Below are positions 25,290 to 34,166 of a DNA stretch of 64,000 nucleotides, piece after piece. Source of the stretch: Citrifermentans bemidjiense Bem. Lineage in GTDB: Bacteria > Desulfobacterota > Desulfuromonadia > Geobacterales > Geobacteraceae. The stretch covers positions 2,913,501 through 2,977,500 of the forward strand of contig NC_011146.1 of the NCBI RefSeq assembly GCF_000020725.1, in the 5' to 3' direction. Position 1 is the first letter of the stretch. Each line of letters opens with the position of its first letter. The position numbers and the translations under genes are program-made. A model generated the notes under the pieces. That model was not told the DNA's origin, ran no database searches, and saw only the letters and a list, made by a program, of their open reading frames with translations.

Positions 25290-27317
25290 TCAGGCAGCGG
25301 GTTTGCTGTCAATCTCGATCCTGAACTCTGCACCGTCAACTATGTCACGAAAGGTGAACCTCCCGTTCATCCGTTTCTCGATTATCTTTCGCGCCAAGGA
25401 CAGCCCGAGCCCGGTCCCCTTCTCCGGGGGTTTAGTCGTGAAATAGGCATCAAAGATCTTGTCCCTAATCTCTTCGGGTATTCCGCCCGCATTGTCCGAG
25501 ATAGTGAGGACCGTCTTGCCGTCCTCAGAAAAGGTCCTGATCGTGATGGCACGGTTCGCTATCTCCTCGCGGGCCAGAAAGGCGTCCCGCGAGTTTACCA
25601 GAAGGCTGAGCAGCACTTGGCAGCACTCTCCGATGTAGCCGTAGATATCAGGATCCCCCGATTGGTCTGCATGAACCGTGATCTGCTGGGTTTTTAGGAC
25701 ACCTTCTATAAGGGCGAGCGTTTTCCTTATCATCTCCCCGGCCTTAAAGACCTCTTTTTCCTTGCTCGGCTTGAAGAAATCCCTGAAATCGTCGATAGTT
25801 GCGGACATGTGCATAACAAGTTGCCTCGCCTTATCCATCTGCGCTTTCAGGTATTCCTCCGTGAATTCGCCACCCCCGTACACCATCGGCATTTCCTGAA
25901 CGATTAAGCCCATGATGTTAAGAGGCTGACGCCACTGATGCGCTATGTAGCCGATCATCTCCCCCATTGCCGCCAGACGGCTCTGATGTATCAGCAGGTT
26001 CACGCTCTCGATGCGCTCCTCGGTCTCCCTTTGTAAGGTCTCAAGGGCTTGGCGCAACTCGGCCGTCCGTTCCTTCACCCGTTTATCCAGTTCGTCGCGG
26101 ACCTTTTCCAGTTCCCGCTGGATCCTTTTCTGCTCGGTGATGTCAAGGAAAGCCCCGATTGCGCCACGGGCCTTGCCTGCGCCATCGAAAAGCGGCACTG
26201 CATTGCCAATAACCTCACAAGATGTTCCGTCGTTGAAGACAAGGGTAAGCTCGTAATCATGTACTTCCTGCCCCCTCGCAGCCATCTGGACGGGAAGTTC
26301 CTCCGGGGAGAGCTCTCTGCCGTCCTTGAACCCATGGAAACTGTTTGCGAACTCGCCCTCGGGGGCAGACGCCGATACGCTTTTCCCCTCTGGTACGCGT
26401 AGCATTTCACGAGACTTGCGACTTCCCGACATATCCCGGCATTCGGGGTCGTGTGCTATGAAGGTGATGGCTGGCACGGTATCCATTAATACTGCTAACT
26501 CGTTTGCTCGAGCACGCGCTTCGTTCTCGCTGTGTCGGAGTTGCTCCTCAAACCTTCTTTGGGAAGTGACGTCATAGTTGACCCCATGCATCCGAATTGG
26601 CTTTCCCTTTCGACTGCGTGATAACCGCGCTCGTGCGGCGAGCCAACGGATTTCGCCATCCGGACGGACGATGCGGAATTCATGGGAAAAATTGTCTCCG
26701 TGATCCAGCACCTCACTAAGGAGGCGTTTGAATTCCTCGCGGTCATCGGGATGTACCCTCTCAAAGAAAGCATCAACCGGCTCCAGGCCTCCTCCCTTGG
26801 TGTCGCCCAGCAGATCGTATTCCTGGTCGCTCAACTCGCATTGATTCGACGTCACATCCAAAGTCCACATACCCATCTTGGCGCCCTCCAGTGCCAGGCG
26901 CAGACGTATCTCGCTTTCCTCCAGTCTTTCAGCCGCCAGCGTTCTTTCCTTGGCGATTTTTATCTGCGCTTCTGCGGTTTCAGCGCGACGCATCTTGTAG
27001 GCGGCATACGAGATGATGCACCCTTCCAGCACGAAGACGGCGACGTAGAGTTGCTCCTCGAAGTCTCGTATAGCAAAATTCGAGCGCGGCTCGATTGAGA
27101 AGTATGCCGCCGAAAGTGCCGACAGAAGCGTCGCCGTCAGTCCCCCTTCCAGCCCGAGGTAAATCGCCGACACGGCAACTGCAGGATAATAAATCAGTAA
27201 AGGGTGACGTAGGCCCAAGGGCTGCAGCAGCTTCACTCCCACTACCGTGGCCAAGAAAACCAGCAGTGCGCTGGTAACCATGCGCAAAAGTCTGCTTGTT
27301 ATTGTGAGTTTTTCCAT
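25290..27317 (-). CDS. DUF4118-PAS sensor histidine kinase
   Basis: The start at 27317 (MEKLTITSRLLRM) gives 675 residues; the 13-residue upstream extension is less likely. The N-terminal membrane part (about 10-110, three to four helices, PLLIYYPAVAVSAIYLG) is KdpD-like (DUF4118). Two PAS domains follow (about 125-260 and 275-405), then a coiled coil, DHp with His in MIGYIAHQWRQPLNI, and HATPase with DNAGGIPEEI and GTGLGLSLARK. DHp and HATPase resemble those of the 20957 hybrid, suggesting duplication within the cluster. It is first gene of the signalling set. Confidence 0.9.
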   Translation of the reverse strand: MEKLTITSRLLRMVTSALLVFLATVVGVKLLQPLGLRHPLLIYYPAVAVSAIYLGLEGGLTATLLSALSAAYFSIEPRSNFAIRDFEEQLYVAVFVLEGCIISYAAYKMRRAETAEAQIKIAKERTLAAERLEESEIRLRLALEGAKMGMWTLDVTSNQCELSDQEYDLLGDTKGGGLEPVDAFFERVHPDDREEFKRLLSEVLDHGDNFSHEFRIVRPDGEIRWLAARARLSRSRKGKPIRMHGVNYDVTSQRRFEEQLRHSENEARARANELAVLMDTVPAITFIAHDPECRDMSGSRKSREMLRVPEGKSVSASAPEGEFANSFHGFKDGRELSPEELPVQMAARGQEVHDYELTLVFNDGTSCEVIGNAVPLFDGAGKARGAIGAFLDITEQKRIQRELEKVRDELDKRVKERTAELRQALETLQRETEERIESVNLLIHQSRLAAMGEMIGYIAHQWRQPLNIMGLIVQEMPMVYGGGEFTEEYLKAQMDKARQLVMHMSATIDDFRDFFKPSKEKEVFKAGEMIRKTLALIEGVLKTQQITVHADQSGDPDIYGYIGECCQVLLSLLVNSRDAFLAREEIANRAITIRTFSEDGKTVLTISDNAGGIPEEIRDKIFDAYFTTKPPEKGTGLGLSLARKIIEKRMNGRFTFRDIVDGAEFRIEIDSKPAA

Positions 27318-27618
27318 AAGAGCTACCTTTTTGGCTTCACCGCTGCACGCTATCACGCATGGCTGCTAGAAGGGATATTCTAACTCTCCAGGAATATTTA
27401 GGCAATTTAGGCAAGCGGAAGCCTGGCGTCGGACTTCTTTACGACCGTGTCGGATTAGCTTGCATATCGTGCCGCAATTTCAGCCTCATTTACCTCTGTT
27501 TTTCGGTGCTTTATCTAATTCCGCGGCGGTTGTCGCGTACTTACAAAACAGCGTTCCATCGGGCACAAACATTGCTCTACTGAACTTCTGTGTACTTTGG
27601 GGCGGCGATTCAGTAACC

Positions 27619-27635
27619 AAAAAAAAGGGGGGGGG
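27619..27635 (+). repeat. A8G9 homopolymer tract at a ribosome-binding site
   Basis: Eight A then nine G end four bases before the ATG at 27640, so the G run is the Shine-Dalgarno itself. Length changes would alter translation. Confidence 0.6.
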
Positions 27636-27639
27636 TACT

Positions 27640-28281
27640 ATGACAGTCAAATCATTAGTGTTCTTGACGGTTTTGTCGTTTCTGGTTGGTCTGCCTGTTC
27701 ATGCACGGGCTGTCCTCATCAACTTTGACGATGTGGCAGCCGGCACGGTGATCAACAACCATTACTCAGGGGTGACCTTCACCAAACTTCTCAATGGGCA
27801 ATACGGTGGGGATATCTATGCCAACGGGACGTTCCCAACAATGAGTGAATCAAACCCCAACGTCGTGTCGATTTTCCAATCGACCTACCCAGGCTTCGAC
27901 AACAGGTTCGGTACAATCCGGGCGACATTTGCCACAGCTCAAAATTCGGTGAGTATTGATACAATCCTCACGGCCGCCCCTGAGGGATTTGGAACCACCG
28001 GGATCGGTTACATGAAAGCCTATGATGCCCTTGGACATCTTTTGGGGACCGATACCACTTCGGTTTTAAATGTTTACGAGACCTTGACTGTTGCTGCACC
28101 GAACATCTCCGACATCTTTTTTACGGTCCAGTTCATGGAATTTCCTACCTACGGCGCGTTCGATAATTTAAATTTCACCACCGGGGATACTACGCCGCCG
28201 ATACCGGAACCCTCCACCATCATCCTTCTCGGTGCCGGCTTGGCAGGGCTTGCCTTAGCCAGGAGGAGAGTGCGGCAGTAA
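27640..28281 (+). CDS. PEP-CTERM sorting-domain protein
   Basis: The ATG at 27640 opens directly on a signal peptide (MTVKSLVFLTVLSFLVGLPV, cleaved after ARA). The 213-residue protein has a jelly-roll-like beta-rich body (LINFDDVAAGTVINNHYSG..., as in other PEP-CTERM proteins of the INFDD type). It ends IPEPSTIILLGAGLAGLALA plus RRRVRQ, the PEP-CTERM signal. Exosortase-dependent surface or matrix delivery is expected. It shares the anchor but little else with the 20200 protein. Confidence 0.88.
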   Translation: MTVKSLVFLTVLSFLVGLPVHARAVLINFDDVAAGTVINNHYSGVTFTKLLNGQYGGDIYANGTFPTMSESNPNVVSIFQSTYPGFDNRFGTIRATFATAQNSVSIDTILTAAPEGFGTTGIGYMKAYDALGHLLGTDTTSVLNVYETLTVAAPNISDIFFTVQFMEFPTYGAFDNLNFTTGDTTPPIPEPSTIILLGAGLAGLALARRRVRQ

Positions 28282-28317
28282 CGCTTCCCGCCAAATTCCG
28301 ACAGCGATTTGAGTGGC

Positions 28318-28347
28318 AGAAGGCTTCCAGAAATGGAAGCCTTCTTT
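28318..28347 (+). terminator. strong rho-independent terminator after the second PEP-CTERM gene
   Basis: A 12-bp perfect stem AGAAGGCTTCCA/TGGAAGCCTTCT has a GAAA tetraloop and is followed by TT and C. Confidence 0.85.
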
Positions 28348-28692
28348 CGTTTGCCCGCTCAAGCTCCGCTTCGTTCGCGCCGCTGACCTCTTGAACCCAT
28401 ATGTCCCCCCTAGGCCTTCTCGGCATAGTAGGCGGTTCTGCCCGGCAGGTTGGGAGCAACTGCTTTTCGGCAAGTACAGCGCTGTATTCAAAAGCAGTGG
28501 TGATACCGATCTGCCTGTCGGCGGTGGCAAAGGCAAACCAGCTAAGAACTCCTATTGCTGCACCTATGCAATAGGAGACCACGATTTTTGTCTCAGTAGA
28601 TCCATCTTTAGCCTCCTGTCCCTTGACCGAGTACTAACTTAACACCAACAATCTACCCCGCTTACTTCGTGGCACGGTTACGCGAGGCGGGC

Positions 28693-29040
28693 GTACGAGC
28701 TTCGCAGTCGTGGGTATAAGCTTCGCAGTCGCGGGTACGAGCTTCGTAGTCGAGGGTACGAGCTTCGCAGTCGGGGGTACGAGCTTCGGAGTCGAAGGTA
28801 CGAGCTTCGCAGTCGAAGGTACGAGCTTCGGAGTCGAAGGTACGAGCTTCGGAGTCGAAGGTACGAGCTTCGGAGTCGCGGGTACGAGCTTCGCAGTCGG
28901 GGGTACGAGCTTCGGAGTCGAAGGTACAAGCTTCGGAGTCGAAGGTACGAGCTTCGGAGTCGAAGGTACGAGCTTCGGAGTCGCGGGTACGAGTTTCGGA
29001 GTCGCGGGTACGAGTTTCGGAGTCGCGGGTACGAGTTTCG
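28693..29040. repeat. 21-bp minisatellite, about 16.5 copies
   Basis: The unit is GTACGAGCTTCGGAGTCGAAG with variants at a few positions (cgC/cgG/cgT before AGTC; AA, CG, GG or AG at the end; TTT for CTT in the last copies). Period is exactly 21 from 28693 to 29029. Because 21 is a multiple of three and the unit lacks stops, all six frames are open across it. No frame has a convincing ribosome site, so I treat it as non-coding. The rest of 28348-29223 holds no gene I can support. Confidence 0.9.
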
Positions 29041-29223
29041 TCATGGGGGGGATAAGACTCTAACTGCTTTTCACGGCTAAAAAAAGTCAGGCTGGGCAAA
29101 AGGATAAGGAGGGAAGTACCGACGGAATCGAAGGCAAAAAGATGACTTGATGGGTGGTGGGAATCGGGGGTGCCATGGTGGCACCCCCAGGATGATGTAC
29201 AGGCGGGTACTTTAGCGAGCGGT

Positions 29224-29874
29224 TCAGGAGATGGTCGCGCTCATGACAGCAGACCAGGGACCAGGCCCATCCTGTCCATGATGCCTCATTCGAAAGAAGG
29301 TGTTTCCAGGTTCAAGGTTGTCCATGACCATGTTCCGTGCATCCGGGAAGATCGCCTTGTGGAACCAGTCTTCCTCCAAGGAGGGGTCCTTCCTGTTCAA
29401 CTGGATTTCATTGTTGAGCGCGCCGGGCATTGCCGTGGCGCTACCGATTGCCCTCCTCGGGTCCCCTGAGTTGACAACGGTAAAATCAGTCGGAGAGGTC
29501 AGGGGTAGCTTTGGCGTCCTACTGTGGGCTCTGCGCTCCTGGGAGATGGTGAATCCGGTGGTCAAAAGGGCATCGGGGTTCCGTACCGATGCTGATTCCA
29601 GCAGCGGCGCGACCTCATCTAAAAGAGTCATTATCTCCTGCATCAGCCTGTCCCGCTCGCGAATCAGGATCCGATCACCATTACTGGCCAAGCCGTACGA
29701 CACCGCAATGGCGTCCACCTTCTCGAAAAGCTGCTGCCGGACCGCCACATTGCCCCCCCATACCGAGTCGGGGTAGTTCGGGTTGTCCGTCAGACAGCGC
29801 TTCACCTTCTGACAAAATGATAAGAACTTCGCTGGAGTAGTTTTTCTATAATCGCGACTAACCCTTTTAGGCAT
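29224..29874 (-). CDS. uncharacterised protein with fibronectin-III-like C-terminus
   Basis: The 216-residue protein has a clear AGGAGGGGGAG ribosome site. The N-terminal half is helical and charged (KRVSRDYRKTTPAKFLSFCQKV, a possible coiled region to about 100). The last part (NLEPGNTFFRMRHHGQDGPG then PWS) is typical of the end of fibronectin-III-type beta domains, where residues of this form precede a final strand. There is no signal peptide. It is a single gene between a minisatellite and the GGDEF-like gene. The function is unknown. Confidence 0.65.
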   Translation of the reverse strand: MPKRVSRDYRKTTPAKFLSFCQKVKRCLTDNPNYPDSVWGGNVAVRQQLFEKVDAIAVSYGLASNGDRILIRERDRLMQEIMTLLDEVAPLLESASVRNPDALLTTGFTISQERRAHSRTPKLPLTSPTDFTVVNSGDPRRAIGSATAMPGALNNEIQLNRKDPSLEEDWFHKAIFPDARNMVMDNLEPGNTFFRMRHHGQDGPGPWSAVMSATIS

Positions 29875-30073
29875 CTCCCCCTCCTTCGCTCCGGTTCTTG
29901 CTACTTGAGCCTTTAGACTGGTTAGAATTTTATAATCTGGTAAAGAGTATAGAGCGTCCGAGGTGTGTCAAGGCGCGGACATCCATTTTTTTGGATACCT
30001 GAAAGCAGGCTGGCAACTGCGCTGCAGAAGGGGTAATGCGCAGGTAGGTGCGACAAATATGGGAGGGGCGGCC

Positions 30074-31951
30074 ATGGTCGATCCTGCGGAAAAAGAAGCT
30101 GTTCATACCCTGTTGAATGCGTACCAGCGTTCTTCAAAGCGCAAATCCCCCTTCTTCCTGATAGCCCGAATAGGTTCCGGCTACGCCGCTATGGCAGCCT
30201 TCACCATTTTGGCGCTCTTTTTTTCGGCGCTGAACCTGACGGCGATCAACAAGACCGCCCGCGAGATCACCTATAGGGACCTCCCCGCCATCAGCGCCCT
30301 GATAAAGTTGCGTGCTTCGTTGCAAGCGCAGGAGCGCTACGCGGGTAAATACGCCATCCTCAAAGACTCCGCTTTTGTCGACCTATTCCGTACTCGCGAA
30401 AGGGAGTTTGTGGCCAATCTGAGGATACTGGAACAGACAGGGCCGATCCAGGACCTGGCTGAATTGAAAAGAAACTACCTAACTTACCAGCAGGCGGCGC
30501 AAAGGCTTCTCGGGGGTAATCCCGCAGACCCGGCCTCGCATAGGGCATCCGCGGCCCAGCTCTTCGAATCGATAAACAGCGTGTACGTGAAGCGCCAGGC
30601 GAAGCTGCATGCCGTGATAGAACACGCCGAACTTCAGCGGAAGTCCGCGATCAAGTGGACCATCATAATTGCCTGCGCCGGCTTCTTGCTTACCGCCTGG
30701 ATTGCTCCCTGGGTCACCAACCGCATTTTCCGCGCAACCAGAAAGTTGCAGCTCGCTACCCACCGCGCTTTGTCAGGTGACTTCTCTTTTCCTCCACAAA
30801 TACAGGCGAACGACGAGATTCTCGATCTGGCTGACGATGTCACCACTATGACCAAAAAACTTGCCGAACTCGAAAACCTGAACTTTGGCCCAAAGCAGCA
30901 TGCCGGAGACCTGACCACCGAGATATTCATAGAAGAACAGGTGCAAAGGGGAACGGGGTGTGCCTTGTGCGATATACGAATGAACGCCTTGGATGTTGTG
31001 GTGGCTCAGCATGGATTCCGAAAGGCCGCGGATTTGCTGCATCTGACCGGCAACCTGCTCCGCCGCGCAGCCATCGAGCACGGTTGCGCCGATGGTTTCC
31101 TTGGCCATGTCGGGGGTGACAGCTTCATTGTCGCAGTGCCGCCGGACAGGGTTGAAAGCTTTTCCAAAAGGGTGATAGACCGCTTCGAGACCGAGGTGCC
31201 GGCGGTGCTGAACCCCGGCGCGGCGGAAGAGGATGCCGACCCATTGAGCCCCCACCGCCCCGCGTCGGTCACCACAATTACCATTTCGACCATACTTTGC
31301 GGTTCGGGTCAGGCGCCCGCTGCCGCGGAGGTCGCCAGGGCCATGGACAGCTTCAAGGGCAAAAGGTCGGGGAATTTTTTTCGGAGCGGATGGGACATGG
31401 TTTCCTTCCCCTTTGTCGCCGTCGTGCTGGCCGTGAGTCTGTTAAGCGGCTGCGCCACGATGCAGCACCAGGAGGGAAGGCAGCCAACCGGGCCTCAAAT
31501 GAAAGAATCGACCCAGCACGCGACCGAGGCCTGGTCCTGGAGAAAGATGATGGGGAGACAGTTGGACCAGGCGGTCAGGGCCATCCAACGCAAAGACACG
31601 CAAGGCGCCGCCAGGAGGCTCAAAACCATCGTCAACCAGCGCGATGTCCCTGGAGTGACCGACGAGGCGCTCTTCCGCCTCGCCCTGCTCTCGATGAATC
31701 CTAGTATGGAGAGGCCTGCATCCGAGAGGGGGATTCAGTTGTTGAAACGGCTAAAGCGGGACTTCCCCAGGAGCAGTTGGGCCGTCCAGGCCGAGCCGCT
31801 GCTGGAGTTGGTTGATGTGGCCGAGAACCTGAAGGCCCAGAGCAGGAGTTTGTCGAACGCCAAGGAAGCGGTTGATGCGGAGAACAGGGACCTTGCTACC
31901 AAGCTGAAACAGTTGAAGCGGCTGGATATGGAGCTAGAGCGTACGCCGTAA
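30074..31951 (+). CDS. membrane sensor with degenerate GGDEF domain fused to a lipoprotein-like C-terminus
   Basis: The ATG at 30074 (GGGAGGGGCGGCC upstream) gives 625 residues. TM1 (about 30-50), an extracytoplasmic helical sensor (about 55-195), TM2 (about 200-220) and HAMP (about 220-275) lead to a GGDEF-like domain (about 290-435). Its signature reads GGDSF, so the catalytic acid is lost and cyclase activity is doubtful. The same frame continues into FPFVAVVLAVSLLSGCATMQ (about 443-462), a lipoprotein signal, then a helical TPR-like and coiled tail. An in-frame ATG at 31397 with GGAG upstream could make the lipoprotein separately. A T7 run at 31375-31381 lies just before it. Confidence 0.7.
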   Translation: MVDPAEKEAVHTLLNAYQRSSKRKSPFFLIARIGSGYAAMAAFTILALFFSALNLTAINKTAREITYRDLPAISALIKLRASLQAQERYAGKYAILKDSAFVDLFRTREREFVANLRILEQTGPIQDLAELKRNYLTYQQAAQRLLGGNPADPASHRASAAQLFESINSVYVKRQAKLHAVIEHAELQRKSAIKWTIIIACAGFLLTAWIAPWVTNRIFRATRKLQLATHRALSGDFSFPPQIQANDEILDLADDVTTMTKKLAELENLNFGPKQHAGDLTTEIFIEEQVQRGTGCALCDIRMNALDVVVAQHGFRKAADLLHLTGNLLRRAAIEHGCADGFLGHVGGDSFIVAVPPDRVESFSKRVIDRFETEVPAVLNPGAAEEDADPLSPHRPASVTTITISTILCGSGQAPAAAEVARAMDSFKGKRSGNFFRSGWDMVSFPFVAVVLAVSLLSGCATMQHQEGRQPTGPQMKESTQHATEAWSWRKMMGRQLDQAVRAIQRKDTQGAARRLKTIVNQRDVPGVTDEALFRLALLSMNPSMERPASERGIQLLKRLKRDFPRSSWAVQAEPLLELVDVAENLKAQSRSLSNAKEAVDAENRDLATKLKQLKRLDMELERTP

Positions 31952-31954
31952 TAA

Positions 31955-32221
31955 TTACTTCAACTGACTGTCCTTGCTGCCTCTACGATTGTAGAGCGTC
32001 TCCGCCTTCTGCCTCTTTTCGATTTCCGATTGGCAGCTGACACAATAGCGTACGCCCGGCACAGCCTTGCGACGCGCTTCAGGTATGGCGGCCTCGCATT
32101 CCTCGCAATAGGTTAAACTTTCCCCGGCAGGGAGCCGGCTCTTAGCGAGTTGGACTGCGGCTTCCACCGTAGCATCTATTTGTTCCTGCACCGCCCCATC
32201 CCGGGACCAACCGACTGCCAT
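31955..32221 (-). CDS. DksA/TraR-type C4 zinc-finger protein
   Basis: The 88-residue protein has CEEC (39-42) and CVSC (about 60-63), the four-cysteine zinc finger of the DksA/TraR family, with a helical N-terminus and basic tail. It lacks the long coiled coil of full DksA and resembles the short TraR/YbiI type, which can bind in the RNA-polymerase secondary channel. It converges on the GGDEF-like gene, with stops three bases apart. Confidence 0.85.
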   Translation of the reverse strand: MAVGWSRDGAVQEQIDATVEAAVQLAKSRLPAGESLTYCEECEAAIPEARRKAVPGVRYCVSCQSEIEKRQKAETLYNRRGSKDSQLK

Positions 32222-32497
32222 GACCTTTATTCCCCTTGATTGTCGAGCTTAAATTAACTACGGACAGTGGTCTTCGGGATAACTTAACCTAACTGGGGAC
32301 CAGTATATCCTTCTGTCCGAAAAGATTGGGTTTAATTGCTTTCATGCTGAAAGGCGAACGCCAACAGCCAAAACCTAGCTCCAGGTATCGCAGAGTAACG
32401 AACATGAATATGAAGCAATAAGGTATTGCTCCAAGTATGGAGTCGGTAGTAAGTTGTCGCGACGCCAGGCTCACTACAGATCAGAGAAAGAGGACGC

Positions 32498-32938
32498 ATG
32501 TACAACTATGACGACGACATGGTTATCAATCACCCGCAGTTTCAGCTTCCCAAATGGATCGCCTGTGCGCCGTTCGAAGAGTATCTCGGCATGCAGATAG
32601 AGGAAGCAAAGGACGGGCGCGCGCTTCTGACTATGCCCTTCAAACTGAAGCTCGCCCAGGGAAAGGGGCTCATGCACGGAGGAGCGGTTACCGCGCTGGC
32701 AGATACCGCTGTTGCCATGGCGATAAAGAGTATGGTGCCGGAGGGAACCGACTTCGTCACCGTGGAGATGAGCCTGAAATTTCTGGTGGCGGTGCGCGAA
32801 GGCGTGGTGCGCGCTGAAGCGAGGGCCATCCGGCAAAGCGAAAGAAAGATCGCGGGTGAGGCCGACCTTTTCAACGGCGAGACCAAGATCGCGGAATTCC
32901 GGGCGTTGTTCATAGTGATGAAACCAATTGACGGATGA
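32498..32938 (+). CDS. PaaI-type hotdog thioesterase
   Basis: The 146-residue protein has the hotdog-fold signature GLMHGGAVTALADTAVAMA (about 53-71), in which the HGG and following acidic residue are the usual active site, and a second strand TVEMSLKFLVAV. It is predicted to hydrolyse acyl-CoA thioesters in the cytoplasm; the acyl chain is unknown. The last codons (ATGAAACCAATTGACGG) are duplicated immediately after the stop, so its C-terminus may have been reshaped by the adjacent repeat. Confidence 0.88.
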   Translation: MYNYDDDMVINHPQFQLPKWIACAPFEEYLGMQIEEAKDGRALLTMPFKLKLAQGKGLMHGGAVTALADTAVAMAIKSMVPEGTDFVTVEMSLKFLVAVREGVVRAEARAIRQSERKIAGEADLFNGETKIAEFRALFIVMKPIDG

Positions 32939-33484
32939 AACCAATTGACGATTGACAATTGACAATTGACAACTAAAACCTCAAAAACACCTAACAGGGA
33001 TGAAGGGGATACAGGGGATAACTACAAACCACAAAAGACTCACCGGTTAAACCAGTTGTTGTTTTTGTTTTCATCCCTTTCATCCCTGTATGATCCTTTG
33101 ACGTTTGGTTCTCCTCTGTGTCCCTCTGTGAACCTCTGTGGTGAATGCCTTTGTTCGCCCGCTCCATAAAGCAAATCCCCCTAAATCCCCCTTCGCAAAG
33201 GGAGACTTTACGGCCCCCTGCCCCCTGACCCCAGCCCCTGAATCTTCACTCCTCCAGTTGACACCGATGCAATCGCGGCTAGATTATATTGGTCTAATTA
33301 TAGATTGCAATTGCCAGTGCTCATCTGGGAGGGAATTACCCATTCATTAGATGACCAGCCAGGACCCCGCAATCGACACAACTGCTCCACCCACGTAGCA
33401 TCCCGCATTTACAGCACATTTTAAATAATCCGCATCCGTCCCCGGAACCGGCAGACGGATTATGGACAGGACCTGAGCGCACTC
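32939..33484. repeat. repeat-rich intergenic region upstream of the injection system
   Basis: It holds a duplicated 16-mer, ATTGACA heptamers (32951-32972), CATCCC-type repeats with complementary GGGGATA motifs (32999-33092), the element CTCTGTGTCCCTCTGTGAACC (33113-33135) and AAATCCCCCTAAATCCC-type repeats (about 33173-33210). I see no gene. Such mosaics of dispersed repeats often mark insertion or rearrangement points. Confidence 0.6.
33258..33285 (+). promoter_or_regulatory. candidate sigma-70 promoter of the eCIS operon
   Basis: TTGACA (33258-33263), 16 bp, TAGATT (33280-33285), in an AT-rich stretch about 200 bp before the first structural gene. Confidence 0.35.
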
Positions 33485-34116
33485 ATGATCTCTCATGCAC
33501 TGACAATTGTAATGAATGAGCTGAACAAGCACATGAGCGACGTGTACAACGACCCCGATTCGGTGAGCCTCGGCAACATGTCGGACCTCTTGGGTAGTGG
33601 ATCCGGGGGGGGCTGACACGGGACAAGCTCTACCTGTCGGCGGTAAACGTGAAAGAGGAAAAGACGCTGAAAAACGTCCCCAACTACGTCCGCAACAACG
33701 TGACGCTCACGGCGAGCTACGAGAACCCTCCCGTGTTCCTGAATTTCCTGATCCTGATGACGGCGACGCACACCGACTACGTAAACGGACTCTCCGTTCT
33801 TTCCCGGGCCATACGTTTCTTCCAGTTCAAAAACTTCCTTACCCAGGACAACGTCGACCCCTCATCCATCACCAGTTCCAGCGTTCCCATCAACCCTTTG
33901 GACCGGTTGGAGACATTCAAGCTCATCTTCGATCTCTACTCCCCCACTCTGGAGGAGGTGAACCACCTTTGGGGCACTTTGGGCGGCAAGCAGTACCCGT
34001 TCGTCCTTTACGTAATGAGGATGCTGGACCTTAAGTTCAAGTTCGTGGAGCAGGAGAACCCGCTCATCCAGGAAATAGTCCGCAACATCCATCACAAACC
34101 GGCCGTCACCCCCTGA
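33485..34116 (+). pseudogene. DUF4255 (Afp16-like cap/terminator) protein, frame broken in a G8 run
   Basis: Reading from ATG 33485 gives MISHALTIVMNELNKHMSDV through LGSGSGGG, then TGA at 33614. The remaining family sequence (LTRDKLYLSAVNVKEEKTLK... to 34116) continues in the -1 frame. The join is in eight G (33605-33612); nine G would restore one frame of about 210 residues. In Afp/PVC systems this family caps or terminates the sheath and tube. The gap could be a sequencing error, a phase-variable tract, or a site of -1 frameshifting (G GGG GGC followed by the stop) or transcriptional slippage. I label it a pseudogene only because the frame is broken. Confidence 0.75.
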
Positions 34117-34166
34117 CGCCGGTATCGAACTAGACATCGCCCAGGTTCCAAAAGGAGGGAAACATA

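Noticed and set aside
28220-28642. Open frames on both strands after the PEP-CTERM gene
   Set aside because: They run through the terminator hairpin and lack start signals.
28634-29099. Repeat proteins (KLVPATP, SEARTFD, GTSFGVE types) or a CRISPR array
   Set aside because: No ribosome site or recognisable ends for any frame; all frames are open by unit length. There are no unique spacers, so it is not CRISPR.
33600-33640. TGA in the DUF4255 gene as selenocysteine
   Set aside because: Reading through in frame meets a stop soon after and loses family similarity; the family sequence continues in the -1 frame.
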